Below the pieces are notes generated by a model. The model was given only the letters and a program-made list of their open reading frames with translations, was not told the DNA's origin and did not search any database. A program made the position numbers and the translations under genes. A DNA stretch of 42,612 bases from a virus: positions 1 to 42,612 of IMG/VR virus record IMGVR_UViG_3300020442_003036; one strand, written 5' to 3'. The first letter of the stretch is position 1. Each line of letters opens with the position of its first letter. Below are positions 1-11,800 of the stretch, one piece after another.

Positions 1-147
1 CCACCTCCTTCATCACCTCCGCCACCACTTCCGCCACCTCCACCACCCCCTCCACCTCCACCACCATTATCTCCTCCACCACCACCACCTCTTCCACCTC
101 CGCCACCACCTCCGCCACCACCTCCTCCACCACCTCCGCTACCTCCT
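1..147 (+). repeat. Polyproline-coding low-complexity tract
   Basis: This is an almost uninterrupted run of CCA/CCT/CCG/CCC codons with rare Ser and Leu codons, in frame with the adhesin. Mixed synonymous codons show it is selected as protein and is not a simple DNA slippage repeat. It continues past the left edge. It probably forms a stiff polyproline-II rod ahead of the vWA-like domain. A second tract of the same kind lies in the 2450-aa gene at 17023-17187. Confidence 0.85.
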
Positions 148-3100
148 GAGATTACGATTGATGGTTCTATAGATGTTGTTATTTGTATAGATACTAGTTT
201 TAAGCACCCGTTGAATAACTGGACACTATTTAAAGATGAGTTATATAAATTTATTTATGATACTAATAATAGAGGAGATTTTGCTAACAATAAAGTAAGA
301 ATTGGTATTACTACTAACTTTGATGAATATCCTCTGACATCAAGCTATAATACTCTTTTATCAAATTTAAATAGTATTACTTTTGATTCTCCGCCTCCTC
401 CTTTTCCTCCTCCTCCGCCTGGCGTTGAACCTCCTAAGTTTTATACGTTTCGCTTAAAGCACCAACTACTAAAAGCAAAAACACAATTAAATAATTCAAA
501 GATTTGTGATAAATTAATCATTGTCGCTATTCCTGCTTTTAGCACAGACATTGTAAGAGAATCAGAAGCTATTGCTGAAGCAAAAGCGATTAATAAGTTA
601 ACAGTAAATGATGGAACATCTTACTATCCATATAGTATTAAGATGATTAGTGCATATAGTCCTTTAAGTAAATATCCAAAAATACCATCAGATAATACTA
701 AATTACAAATCGTATACGACGACTCTGCAGCAAAAAATAGCGGAGCTACGTGGTTAGAATATGAAAATTTATGGAACTATAATACTACTGTTGGCATGTA
801 TACAGTAGTTCCCACTTTAAGATATTTTATGGCAAATATGGCGTCAATATCGCCAACTCCTACTCCAACACCTACTCCTACAGCAACGCCTATAGTTTTA
901 CCAGAAGGAATACCTAATAATATAGCAGGGTGTAACGGTGAAGCATTTTTTGTAGAGTGTCTTCCTACAGAAATAGCTGTTGGTAATTCTACAGATGATA
1001 ATGCTAATGTTTGGACGCCTACCAATATCACACTTAAAAAAGGCGACACAATCAGAGTATCCTCTAGAGGATGTATATGTTCAGAAAGTGTTGCTTTACA
1101 GAGTATTGATAATCAAGATTTACAATTAGACGACGAAACACTAGTTCTTACAGAAGATGCTGATAGCTTATGTTCAGATTTCACAGGAGTACCAGGATCT
1201 AATCTTAATAGATTGTATGGCACAATTTTGCCAGATGGTGTTCAGCCTAGTATTACTAATCAATTTGATATTGATCTTGGACCAAATATTGCAGGTGGGA
1301 CAGCAGTAACTAAGATTGCTAAACCTGGAACCGGTAAATTGTGGTTACTACCTTATGCCCCAAGTTATAATAACACCAATACTTACAAGTTCTGTCTTTC
1401 CATTTATGTAGATGCTTTTTTTGCTACTCCAACAGCCACGCCAACGATTACGCCCACACCTACTGTCACTCCTAGTATTACTCCAACAATATCATTAACT
1501 CCATCTATTACTCCTTCTAATAGTCCAACCGCAACTGTCACGCCTACTGTAACACCTACTCTTACCATTAGTAATACTCCAACTAATACTCCTACACCTA
1601 CCATACCTGGTTGTAATTTGGCTCTATCTTCTTTGACATTAAACGATAGTAGCATGTCTATTATGGATGAGGGTCAAGGACACATATATGTTGCTGATGG
1701 TTATGATGGAATTAAAGTAGTTAAAAATCATGGTAGTAGTTTGGAGCTGGTAAAATATATTAATAAGGGCCAGAATATAGATAAAATAGCAGCTGATTTT
1801 AGTTTAAGAAATATATATGCTGCTTATGACAAACAGGTTGATGTTATATCTATATCTACTCCTGATACGGCTTCTGTATCTACTAGTATAGATCTTTCAT
1901 CTGTGCTTACTGGAGGCACGGATAAGATTACAGATATAAAAGTTTTAGACTCTAATAATACTGCTTATGTTATTTCTAAATTAGGAGTATTTGTTGCCAT
2001 TAATCTTGCTACAAATGCCATTATCAATAGTGCTACTTTAGTTAGTGGTGTTGATTATGACTTCAACTCATTAGATATAGCGACTTATCCTAATTATGAT
2101 TATGTATATGTTGCATTAAGAAATTCTACTAGTGGTATGATTTATAGAGTAGAAGTAGACACACTTACAGTAAGCAATATTACTTCTGTAGCAATATTAG
2201 GCTCTAGTGCTACGTATGGTTATGTGTTTCCTAAGTCTATAGCGGTTGTTGGCAATTATGCTTATTTAGCTATTACTACAGGTAATGTAATTATATTTAA
2301 ATTAGATCCTTTTACACTCATGTCTAGCCTTGAACTTAAGACAGCCGGAACTGCTGTTAACATTACTAAGTCTTGGGAAGATCAATATCTATTTATTGCA
2401 GATTCCCAGCAAGGGTATACTATAGCTAATATAACAGATGTTGACAATATTCATCTTAATTCTATAGATAATTACAACACAGTTTATAATGTTGATATGG
2501 CTTCTGATGCTACTAAATTAGTGTTATCACAAGGATACAGAGGTATTACTGTAGTGAAAAGTTGTGTTGGTAATTTTAGACCAACCCCAACTCCAACTCC
2601 AACAGCAACTATAACAGCTACTCCTACATCTACTCCTACAACAACCAGTACTGTTACTCCTACAGTCACGCCTACGATTACGGCAACCTCTACAGTCACT
2701 CCAACTGTCACGCCTACAATATCTTTGACACCATCTAATACTCCTACAAATACTGTTACTCCTACTATACCAACAACATTAACGCCAACCCCAACTAATA
2801 CTCCTACTTCATCACCAACCCCAACTTTAACAGTAACTTCAAGTGTTACGCCTACTATTACTGCTACTAACACACCAACACCGACATTAACACCCACATA
2901 TACAACAACACCTACTGTTACTCAATCAGCAACGCCCACAGCAACAGCAACGGTAACAGCGACTCCTACTAACACCCCAACACCAACTGTAACTTTTGTT
3001 AATAGAACAAATAGAGCGAATTATAACAATTCAGCTTCTTGGGGTTCTCTTCTTACTAGGGTTACTACAGTAGGCACCAATGGCAGCCCTAGTTACTATG

Positions 3101-3852
3101 GTGCTTATGATTTTTCTGGACTGCTTTATGAATGGTTGGACGATGTGCCTGCTTCATCATACAAGTGGGTGAGAGGTGGAGCATATTCATCTGCTTTATT
3201 CTATATTAGTAAAGCATTTAGAAGTATACAAAGTCCTGTAGGGCATTCACAGTATACCGGATTCAGAGTATCTGCTAAAACCACATCATCAGATTTAATA
3301 GATTTTGTTACCGTATCTAATGTAGACAATGCCAATGATAGCACAGGATTTGGTGCTGTTTCTTATGAATATAAAATTGGTAAATATAAAATTACTAATG
3401 GTCAGTATGTAGATTTTCTTAATTCTGTCGCTACTACAGACCTTTACGGTCTTTATCGTACATATATGGGTACAGAACCCGATGGTGGGATAACTAGACA
3501 CGGATCATCAGGTAGTTATGTCTATACGTACAGAAATTACATGCAAGACAAACCAGTAAATCATGTCAATTGGTTTGACTGTGCCAGATATTGTAATTGG
3601 TTACATAATGGTCAACCAATAGGTTCGCAAATTAGTTCCACTACTGAAGATGGAGCATATACATTAAATGGTGCTACTGCTGGCATAATAGATAAAAATA
3701 CAGATGCTAAATACTATATACCAACAGAAGACGAATTTGTAAAAGCCGCATACTACGATCCAAATACTGCAACATATTATGATTATGGTACGCAATCAAA
3801 CACCGGACCTACTGCTGTTTCAGCTAGTTCTGATGGTGATGGACTATTTTAA
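1..3852 (+). CDS. Multidomain virion adhesin/tail-fiber-like protein, 5'-truncated by the window edge
   Basis: The reading frame is open from base 1, so the TTG at 211 is not a real start; 1283 residues are visible. Order (residues counted from base 1): polyproline 1-49; a vWA-like Rossmann region about 56-285 with VVICIDTS (incomplete DxSxS metal site) and a polyproline insertion near 130-142; short TP linker 285-298; a Cys-containing beta domain 299-475 that weakly resembles PA-IL/LecA-type lectins ([10 protein letters not shown], then GKLWLLP near its end); TP linker 475-536; a beta-propeller-like region 537-860 with repeated IYVAD/AYVIS/YVYVA blade strands; a long TP linker 861-998; and an FGE-sulfatase (C-type lectin) domain 999-1283 with its halves swapped (RGGAY and GFRV come before [18 protein letters not shown] and [13 protein letters not shown]). 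No cysteines of the FGE oxidase site are present, so it is likely a binding domain. A receptor-binding or decoration role is inferred. A weak SD precedes the next gene 17 bp downstream. Confidence 0.75.
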   Translation, partial: PPPSSPPPPLPPPPPPPPPPPPLSPPPPPPLPPPPPPPPPPPPPPPLPPEITIDGSIDVVICIDTSFKHPLNNWTLFKDELYKFIYDTNNRGDFANNKVRIGITTNFDEYPLTSSYNTLLSNLNSITFDSPPPPFPPPPPGVEPPKFYTFRLKHQLLKAKTQLNNSKICDKLIIVAIPAFSTDIVRESEAIAEAKAINKLTVNDGTSYYPYSIKMISAYSPLSKYPKIPSDNTKLQIVYDDSAAKNSGATWLEYENLWNYNTTVGMYTVVPTLRYFMANMASISPTPTPTPTPTATPIVLPEGIPNNIAGCNGEAFFVECLPTEIAVGNSTDDNANVWTPTNITLKKGDTIRVSSRGCICSESVALQSIDNQDLQLDDETLVLTEDADSLCSDFTGVPGSNLNRLYGTILPDGVQPSITNQFDIDLGPNIAGGTAVTKIAKPGTGKLWLLPYAPSYNNTNTYKFCLSIYVDAFFATPTATPTITPTPTVTPSITPTISLTPSITPSNSPTATVTPTVTPTLTISNTPTNTPTPTIPGCNLALSSLTLNDSSMSIMDEGQGHIYVADGYDGIKVVKNHGSSLELVKYINKGQNIDKIAADFSLRNIYAAYDKQVDVISISTPDTASVSTSIDLSSVLTGGTDKITDIKVLDSNNTAYVISKLGVFVAINLATNAIINSATLVSGVDYDFNSLDIATYPNYDYVYVALRNSTSGMIYRVEVDTLTVSNITSVAILGSSATYGYVFPKSIAVVGNYAYLAITTGNVIIFKLDPFTLMSSLELKTAGTAVNITKSWEDQYLFIADSQQGYTIANITDVDNIHLNSIDNYNTVYNVDMASDATKLVLSQGYRGITVVKSCVGNFRPTPTPTPTATITATPTSTPTTTSTVTPTVTPTITATSTVTPTVTPTISLTPSNTPTNTVTPTIPTTLTPTPTNTPTSSPTPTLTVTSSVTPTITATNTPTPTLTPTYTTTPTVTQSATPTATATVTATPTNTPTPTVTFVNRTNRANYNNSASWGSLLTRVTTVGTNGSPSYYGAYDFSGLLYEWLDDVPASSYKWVRGGAYSSALFYISKAFRSIQSPVGHSQYTGFRVSAKTTSSDLIDFVTVSNVDNANDSTGFGAVSYEYKIGKYKITNGQYVDFLNSVATTDLYGLYRTYMGTEPDGGITRHGSSGSYVYTYRNYMQDKPVNHVNWFDCARYCNWLHNGQPIGSQISSTTEDGAYTLNGATAGIIDKNTDAKYYIPTEDEFVKAAYYDPNTATYYDYGTQSNTGPTAVSASSDGDGLF
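1423..1608 (+). repeat. Threonine-proline linker repeat (adhesin, between lectin-like and propeller domains)
   Basis: Imperfect 6- and 12-base units encode TPT, TPTVTP and TPTISLTPS blocks of about 62 residues. The block around 1480-1510 (TPTISLTPS) recurs in diverged form near 2712-2740 in the next linker, so the linkers look like copies of one another. Confidence 0.8.
2578..2997 (+). repeat. Long threonine-proline linker repeat (adhesin, before the lectin-fold domain)
   Basis: About 138 residues are made almost entirely of Thr/Pro with Val, Ala, Ser and Asn, in TPTVTPT-type units. This is the longest of the linkers and joins the propeller to the C-terminal FGE-sulfatase-type domain. Many Thr residues make it a possible O-glycosylation stalk. 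The antisense reading gives GVGVGV runs that are not genes. Confidence 0.8.
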
Positions 3853-3869
3853 GAATTAGGATGTAAAAT

Positions 3870-5855
3870 ATGGTATATAATAAACTTGAATTACCTGATT
3901 CAACAGCTGAGATACAATCTAGTGCTCCGCGAGACCCTAATGTTATAATAGAATTTAATGGTAGTGGTATACATAAAATTACAGGACCAACTCCACAATT
4001 TACATTTAGCACGACCTATAACAGATCTGCTGTAGGACAATTAGACAGTGTTGATAGAAAAATTACATTAGAAGGTCAAATAGTAAGGTCTGCAAATCCC
4101 GCATTTTCATTTCCTGTAGTACCAAATGAATCGGGTGTAAAAGGATTAACAGGAGCACACGAAGCATTAAAAGCTTTATTTTCAGAATGTAGTGCTGGTA
4201 CTCTTGCTATGTATTGTGACGGAACACAATTTTTTGAAAAACATAATGTTAGAGTAGATAGTATAGAATTTAATAGTAGTGATAATAATTTTATACAAGT
4301 TGCTGAATATACTGTTAATCTTAGTTTTTTTGAAGCCGGTACGCATGGATATGCTGTTAGAAATACGACAGACGAATGGAACATAGAACCTTTAGAAGAT
4401 TACGTTCATCAAAATTTTATTATAAAAGAAGCAGGTGCTGGTGGAGAATTGCACAATCCTCCAAGAAATCCTTTTGGGGACGGGAGATTCAATCCAGTAG
4501 AGAATACAAATATTAATTTCTCATCTATGCCTAGATATAAAATCTCTAGAAAATTATCTGCTGTTGGTTTACCCAATACCGGAGTTGGTAGTGGGTGTAC
4601 AGATGTGGGTGTCAATACATCATTTTTAGAAGCTAAAGGTTGGGTGGAATCAAAATTAGTTACTGCTTTTAATGGATCAACAAACAATAGCTCTATTTTA
4701 AATAGTGGACTACCGTTTTTTATGGATTCTCCTGACTATACTACTATGGGTCCTACATTCTTATACAATCATGTAAGAACTACTAATTTTAGTATTTCTG
4801 AAGGTTTATATGCTGTGAACGAAACATGGTTAGCGATGCCAACAGGAGTGAGGTTTTTAGAAAACTATGATATTGATGTTTCTACAGATGCAAGTTTTAT
4901 TAAAACCGTTAGTGTTAAAGGAGAAGTTCAAGGTCTTTATTTGAAAGAAATGACTGCTTTAACTGGACAAAATTTAACTCCTGACAGTACTGGTCTTATT
5001 GCAGTTGACAATGAGAACACCGAACGTGCTGTTCTAAATGATCAATCAGCTACTTCTTTTAGTGTTAATGGGGTTTTAGTCGGACAAACTAGCAACAAAG
5101 CTGAATTATCAAAAAATAAATTTGAAAATGCACTCAGTGGCTATATGGATCATGTTAAACCATTCTTATATCAAAGAGCTAATATAGGATTAAATAATAG
5201 ATATTATAATGAATATTGGTTAGATGAAACTACTAGCGCAGTACCTGATACGATCCGCAAGGATCCTATTCCCGGTTCGGCTCCACAAATCAGAAATCCA
5301 ATTTATGTTAAAGAACAACCATTAAATGTTATTCCAATTAGTACAAGCGAAGCTCATAATGTACAAAAGGGTAGTATTAGTTATAATTTTCAATACGATA
5401 ATAAAAGAAATATTTGTACTGGTGTATTAAGTTCTAACGTAACTGTAGAAACTAGTTTTCCTACAGATGTGTTTGCGGAAGCTTTTGTTTTAGGAAGAGC
5501 TCTTGGTCCAGTTTTGCAGGATTTGGGAACGGTAACTTCTGCCAAAAAAACTATAGGCATAGAAGTTAAAGTTATACCCCCACAAAACATTGATGGGTAT
5601 AGTATGAAAAACCCCTCGTGTCCTTTGTTTGTAGATGGTAATATATATCAAACCATTATTGGTATTGCTAATTCTCTTAAACCTTATGGAGATCAAACCA
5701 CACTATTGGGATATAAAGAGAATAACGTAAATCAAAAAGGACAAGTTTACAAATCAACAGATTCAGAAAATTGGAATCCTATAGATGGTTCTTACAGCAT
5801 ACAACTATCTTATACGTACCAGCCTTGTAATATTAGTCAATCATTTAGGACTTAG
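3870..5855 (+). CDS. Putative tail/baseplate structural protein (661 aa)
   Basis: The ATG is preceded by an AGGA-type SD (TTAGGATGTAAAATATG) and the gene follows the adhesin by 17 bp. I do not recognise a named family. By eye the protein is rich in beta strands and seems to hold three related beta modules: residues about 35-165 (FTFSTTYNR, then KITLEGQIV, ending YTVNLSF), about 305-430 (TTNFSISEGLYAVNETW, then IKTVSVKGEV) and about 500-661 (ISYNFQYDNKRN, ending YSIQLSYTYQPC). Each pairs a beta hairpin with a short helix, a pattern seen in phage tail-tube, distal-tail and baseplate domains. There is no signal peptide or membrane segment. Its place between an adhesin and two giant virion proteins supports a tail-tip or baseplate role, which is inference. 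Confidence 0.55.
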   Translation: MVYNKLELPDSTAEIQSSAPRDPNVIIEFNGSGIHKITGPTPQFTFSTTYNRSAVGQLDSVDRKITLEGQIVRSANPAFSFPVVPNESGVKGLTGAHEALKALFSECSAGTLAMYCDGTQFFEKHNVRVDSIEFNSSDNNFIQVAEYTVNLSFFEAGTHGYAVRNTTDEWNIEPLEDYVHQNFIIKEAGAGGELHNPPRNPFGDGRFNPVENTNINFSSMPRYKISRKLSAVGLPNTGVGSGCTDVGVNTSFLEAKGWVESKLVTAFNGSTNNSSILNSGLPFFMDSPDYTTMGPTFLYNHVRTTNFSISEGLYAVNETWLAMPTGVRFLENYDIDVSTDASFIKTVSVKGEVQGLYLKEMTALTGQNLTPDSTGLIAVDNENTERAVLNDQSATSFSVNGVLVGQTSNKAELSKNKFENALSGYMDHVKPFLYQRANIGLNNRYYNEYWLDETTSAVPDTIRKDPIPGSAPQIRNPIYVKEQPLNVIPISTSEAHNVQKGSISYNFQYDNKRNICTGVLSSNVTVETSFPTDVFAEAFVLGRALGPVLQDLGTVTSAKKTIGIEVKVIPPQNIDGYSMKNPSCPLFVDGNIYQTIIGIANSLKPYGDQTTLLGYKENNVNQKGQVYKSTDSENWNPIDGSYSIQLSYTYQPCNISQSFRT

Positions 5856-5865
5856 GAATGCATAA

Positions 5866-8800
5866 ATGCCAACACAGCCTTGTAGTATTTTTGATAAAAA
5901 GATAGCACAAACACTATTTCTGGGTGCTAGTGTTGCTAATTTTAATACTAGTCTAGGTTGGGGAGATCAGTCCTCACAGCTAACAGTTAACCTAATAGAA
6001 GATAAAGCATCTGGTTTTTGTAATGATGTTGGCGCACCATTATTCTCACAGTTTCCTAATTCAAGAAGTGTTAACCCAAATCATTATCATGATTGTGTTG
6101 GTGATGATTGTTATATGTTGGCTGATGGTAGTCCTTTTGATTCTAGTAAGCATGACTATACTAATAGACAATTATTGGGTAAAGTCTTTTATCAATTTTA
6201 TGACAATCCTCCTGTAACTCCATTAACAGGAAAAACAAATGCTGTATTATCACAATATTGGACATTACCAGATCCAGGCTTTATGGGGTCTGAGACAGCC
6301 ATTAATTTAGATGGCACTACATTACCTAATTATGACCCTAGCGCCGGAAGCCTTAATGCTGGTTATGATATTATTAATTGTCCCGTATATTTCCGTGTAG
6401 GAGATTTTAGTTTTGGTGGCTTGGTACAGTCCTGGAGTGTGTCACAGTCTAATTCTGGAGAAACAATTACTGTTAATATTGAAGATTTAAAATCTTTGTT
6501 ATCTGAATGTTACATCATTTTGGGTAAATTTTCTGGAGCCGTATTTAGTAAAGCCAAGACTACCGGCGATAATTTTTATGGTAAGCCACACAATTGGGTC
6601 GGTGATGATGTGGATTATTTAGGGAGACTTTACAATGGTAATATTCCTAATGTATTTAATGTATATGGTTTCTTAGAGTCTTTTGGAGTAGGTAGTTTCG
6701 GTGCTGCCAATTTAAATCAAAATGGTATTTCCGTTAATAAGGTTGTTGATGCTCTAAGTGTACTAACGGGTAATGTAGATACAGCATCGAGCATATTTAA
6801 TCCTGCTCAAGCTGGTTTTGCACAAAAAAGTGCATTTTCTCCTTTTGGTAGAATATTAGCTAAAACTCCGCAAACATATAGTACTTACAGGAATATTACT
6901 AGTGGTTTTGGTAGATTTGGTATAGTTCCACCAACGGCTTCTTTAGCCGATGGTGTAGATAGATCAGAATTTGTCTTGGATCTTAGTGAAATACCAAGAC
7001 TACCAGATGATTTTAGAATCGCAGAACCAGTAATGAGTATTACAGATCTTATTACTAGGATATCTGATGAAGCTGGATTTGATTTTTTGATAGATTATAA
7101 TCCTATAACTTACAATAGTAAAATTACTAATGTTATTAAAGTCAAGGTAGTATCTAGAAATAGTCAGCCAGTACCTAATCAGATAAGCAATACTGTTAAA
7201 AGACTTGCTTGTGATGGTTTTCAAATTTCCTCTAATACTATAGGTAAAGAAAAAAATAATACGAATTTAAAAAGTGTTATTATTGGAGGTAATCAAAAAA
7301 GATTACTACAAATTAAATCTAATAGACTAGCCTATACTCAAGCACATTTAGTTTTTAATTCAACTACTCAAGAATTTGTTAATTACGATACATTAGGTAA
7401 TGATTTTGGAATAAAAAGTAAATTCCATCATGGAAAATATAGATTTCCTTCTGCATTTTCTACTAATAATATAGGTTTGTCTAAACAGGTTAATCCAAAC
7501 CAAAGTACTAGGTATGATGCTGAAGATGCATTTACTGATGCTGTTACTGGTGCTGATGAAGGTGATGCCGATACTATATACAATGATGCTATGCTTGGTG
7601 GCGCTGAACCTAATCCTACCCAAGGAAATTATTGGAAAAGCGTAAACATAGATCAGAGAGACCCTATTAGCGTAAATAATCCAGGTTCAGCAGAAGAGTT
7701 TGCTGTCGGTAATCAGTTTAGATGGTTTCCTTTGTTTAAGGATGCTATTTGTCCGTTCTTTGGTTATATTAGGGAAGAAGAACTTAAGGTAGATACTGAA
7801 GATAAAAATACAGACTTTAGAATTCCAAGACCAGTATATCTAGATACTTGGACAGGTCAGTTGGCTGTGATCATTCGTTTGTTTGAATTGCCAGAAATAA
7901 GTGTTTCTTTATCTGCGAATATTGTATTAGATGGTGAGCCATGTATTATAATTTCTGAAAGTGAAATTAGATCTGCTTTGGTAGGTTTTGATAATTTCTT
8001 ATGTTATTCTTTAGCCAAACAATATCGTCCCGACCTTTTAGAAGCTGTAAGATTAAGTCATAAAGCTTATTACTACGATAAATTAATTGCAGAAGGTACG
8101 AACCCTTCAGAAGCTGTAGCCATGGCCAATAAAAAATACGATTGGTTTTGGAGACAAATACATGGCAATATAGCTGGTCCAGACGGCCAACCGATAGAGT
8201 TAGCTCCTGCAAAAAATGATGGTTCTGCTTATGTAGACGAAAAAGCTTTGCAAGATTTACAAATATTACATCAGTTTATTAATACCATTGCTGGATATTA
8301 TGGCAAGCAGTATATGGTATCTTTACCTAATTTACATTCATATAGAGATCAGCAGTTTGCTGATATTACTTTACCTTCTAACTATGGAGATGTTGTTGTC
8401 TTCCAAGGTGGAGGAGAATTATTTTATAATTATGAGCCAACCGATGCTGCTTGGGAAGAACCGGGTAACGCTTTAGATAATACTATTTCTATAGGCGGAG
8501 ATAGTTATTATGCTTTAGCAGAAAAAGACGGTAAAATAGGTCCTGTTTTAGGATATAATTCTAATAAATATTTTGATTATACTAAAAAAGAAATGTGTAG
8601 GTTTGCTCAATCTGTATTTAATCAAAACAGGGCTGATTTAAGTGATCAAAAAATCAACCCTGCTTGGAGTTATGATATATTTGATGAACTATTAACAATG
8701 AAAGATCAGCAATGTCCTGATAATGGTTTTATTTTTAACAGCATTAATTTAGCAAGTTTGCCCGCCACTGACTATATTAATGTTTCAGCAGGTGGCAGCG

Positions 8801-11800
8801 CTAGGGATGCATTTAATAAGACTATGTCGGGTACTCCTTTAAACAAATGCTATTTAAAAGCACAAGCCAATCCTCAAATAACATATCTTGATCCTAAAAG
8901 CTTTTATTTTCCTAAAGCAATTGTGTCTTCTCCAGGATTAACACTTAATACATCCAGCAGCCAATACAATAAAGATCCTAATCGTACAGTTATTACAAAT
9001 GTATCTATTGAAGATTTAATTATTTATCTTAAAACAACAAATCCAAGATACTGGGATTATGAATTTATCGGCTACCAATTATATTATGTTAGTCCTGCTT
9101 TTAGAAATCAATTTTATGGCAATTTTGCTGTATCAAGTAATGAATCTGCTACACATGTTGAAATAGCTCCAAAAGCTGCTCATCCATTTTTTGCTGCAAT
9201 TCCTATAGAATTAAAAAATTATGTTTATGGACCTTGGGCTAATAATGTTTATTTAGATTACTTAAATGATCCTCAGCAAGTTTTTCCTGATGGTGTTACT
9301 GTAAAAACTGGAGATGGTTTTCCTCCAACATGTACTGAAGAACCAGCAACAGTCAATGATGCACAAGCAAAAAATATTATAGATAATTTTATTGGCCCTA
9401 TGAATGTAGAAGTCGATGAGGAATTGGTGCCATGGAACTTTGGTGGTGCTGGATTTATGGATAAGGTTGCTAATCTTAAGGCATATTCAAAATTAAATTA
9501 CCAAAATATCATAGAAACTGCGCAAATTAAAATGCCAGGTATTCCTATATTTGATTTGGGATCTAGTTTTGATACTACTACTTTTAACAATGCTAAAGTT
9601 GATTTTGGTGCATATATTGGCAATGAAGAATACAACTATACAGATGTTAAACTGGTTGGCAATAGTCATTTGTCTGATGATTTTAGAGACAAAGAGATAC
9701 CTAATACACTATCTCTTCCATATTCATTTGGCGAAGGAGTAAGCCCTAATACGGAAAACTATAGGTATACAACAATAGCATTAGGAACACCAAAAGCTTC
9801 ACCCAGTACTGTTATTAGCAATATTCAAGTTAATGTCGGGAATGGCGCAGTTGAAACTACATATTCTTTAAGGACATATACTAAGAAACTTTCATTGTTT
9901 AATAAAACAGCAATTGATAGAGCAACAAAAGAAGGTAGAGAGCGCATTTCTAGAAATAAACAACTAGCCAGTATATCACAACAAAATAATAATAGTTTAA
10001 TACAACAATTTAAAACCAGAGAAGATCAAAGAATAAATAATGCTAATAAGAACTTTGATAGTATAGGATTTAGTAGTAAATTATTTGGTTGGAGTCCAAC
10101 TTCAGTTTTAATTGGTCAAGCTTCCCCATATCTGAAATCGTTAAATACATTTCCTGATTATATACCTCCTAGTTCTGAATATGTATTGCCTGATGAGTTT
10201 GGCAGTTTAGGTAGTGAAACCAAAAGATTTACATTACCTAAAGGCGAAGACATTGGAGATAATATTGATACTAAATCAACAAATTTGTTACAAGATACAA
10301 ATGCTCATATACCAACACTTATGAATGTCAGTAAAATTAGAACTGATGTTGCTATGTATGATATTAAAGAAGTTAGGACACAATTGAATTCTGATTATGG
10401 TTTACAATCAGCTATGAGTTTAGATGGGTTACTATCTCCTGTATCATTTTATCCTACTTATAAGCATAGTACTTTTAGCTATAGCAAATATGACATTGAT
10501 AGTTGTCCTTTCTGTAAAGGTACAAAGAAAATAAAAACAGAATACAAATATTATATGAATGGTTATCAGCAAAAGATTGTAGACTTTATATATTGTGACT
10601 ATTGCGCAAGAAGAGACGAAAATCTTAAATATAAATTAACAGAAAGTGCTAGCAGTTCATCTTCAGAAATTTTGCCTCCTTATATTATCACAAATGAAAC
10701 TAGTCAATCTGTACTTGAATTGTTTCAAGGTTTAACTTCAGGAGGAGGTAGTTCTTCAAGCACCGCTGGAGATAAACCAAGTATTAATCTGACTACATTA
10801 AATCCAATATTGGTAGGAGATGGTGATTTTCGTAATACCAACACCCAAAACTACGCAGGTGAGCACCCTGACGGGAAACATGAAGAATTGCGTTTAGGCA
10901 ATAATATAAGACAATTTAGGGATAGGTCTAGACACAGCATAGAAATAGTTGCTAGGGGAGCTATTGTACAAAGAGATTTAGAAATTACTAGTAGTCAATA
11001 TGAATATCAATATGATAGAGATCATCATCCAGATTATCACAGTAGAGATTTAGAGCTGAATAACAGTGTAAGTGCAGCAGGTGCCATACCTACACTAGAA
11101 GACTACCAAATGAATCAGAGATTCTTGGGACTTAGAGGGCCGTTGGTGATGCATGCTTGGGGTTACGATAAAGATGGATTTCCTATTCCTAATGCTGCTG
11201 ATGAACCTTTAGAAATTGACGCGCTAGGTAGACCAAGAAGATTTAAATTAAAAGTTAAAGAAAGCTATCCTAAAACCGTAGTATATTCTGAATTAGCTAA
11301 TGGTTCTGCATATGCTTTTGCGGTTAATGGCGAATTGAATGTTAAAGGAGAAGAAAAGAAACCACCAGATGATAAAACAGAAGTTCAGCATTATGTTTAT
11401 GAAAATGACCTATCAGATGCTGGCGGATTTATGGATGGCGATATGGTAGGATCAAATAGATTAAGTGGTTTTCAGGGAGATATTATTAGTAAAACTCAAG
11501 CTTTTACTAATGGGAAATGGTCAGAAAAAACAAAATTAAAAGAATTTTACTTAAATTTTGGAGAACGTCCTGATTTGTGGCCTGTTGGTCCTATTGATTT
11601 GAGATGGGATTACGATAGGCATGTTTGGACTGTGCCTGTAGATGTGACTGTATATAAAATGGTTTATGTTACATTAGAAGAAAATCTAATAAAAGCAGCA
11701 GATTATTATGATGAAACATTACCCGCTAGAGGATTTTTAGATGAAATTGAATATAGACAGGAACCATTGCCTAATAATGCTAGAAGATTAGTATATGTAA

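Noticed and set aside
211-213. TTG at 211 as the start of the adhesin
   Set aside because: The frame is open upstream to base 1 and the coding content (polyproline, then the first strand of the vWA-like domain) continues unbroken across 211.
777-1655. Antisense ORFs rich in GVGVGV opposite the adhesin (also at 2484-2897 and 20592-20903)
   Set aside because: They are the mirror image of the threonine-proline linkers. They have no SD, no folded composition, and begin and end with the linker repeats.
2578-2997. Possible CRISPR-like or tandem DNA repeat
   Set aside because: Units are 6-12 bases, imperfect, in frame and without spacers; they encode a protein linker.
3160-3276. Variable region of a diversity-generating retroelement in the lectin-fold domain
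   Set aside because: C-type lectin folds in phages are often DGR targets, but the codons here are not enriched for AAY, no near-identical template repeat was noticed and no reverse transcriptase gene is in the window.
5500-5600. Homing endonuclease or intron in the tail genes
   Set aside because: No interruption of conserved reading frames and no LAGLIDADG, GIY-YIG or HNH motifs seen.
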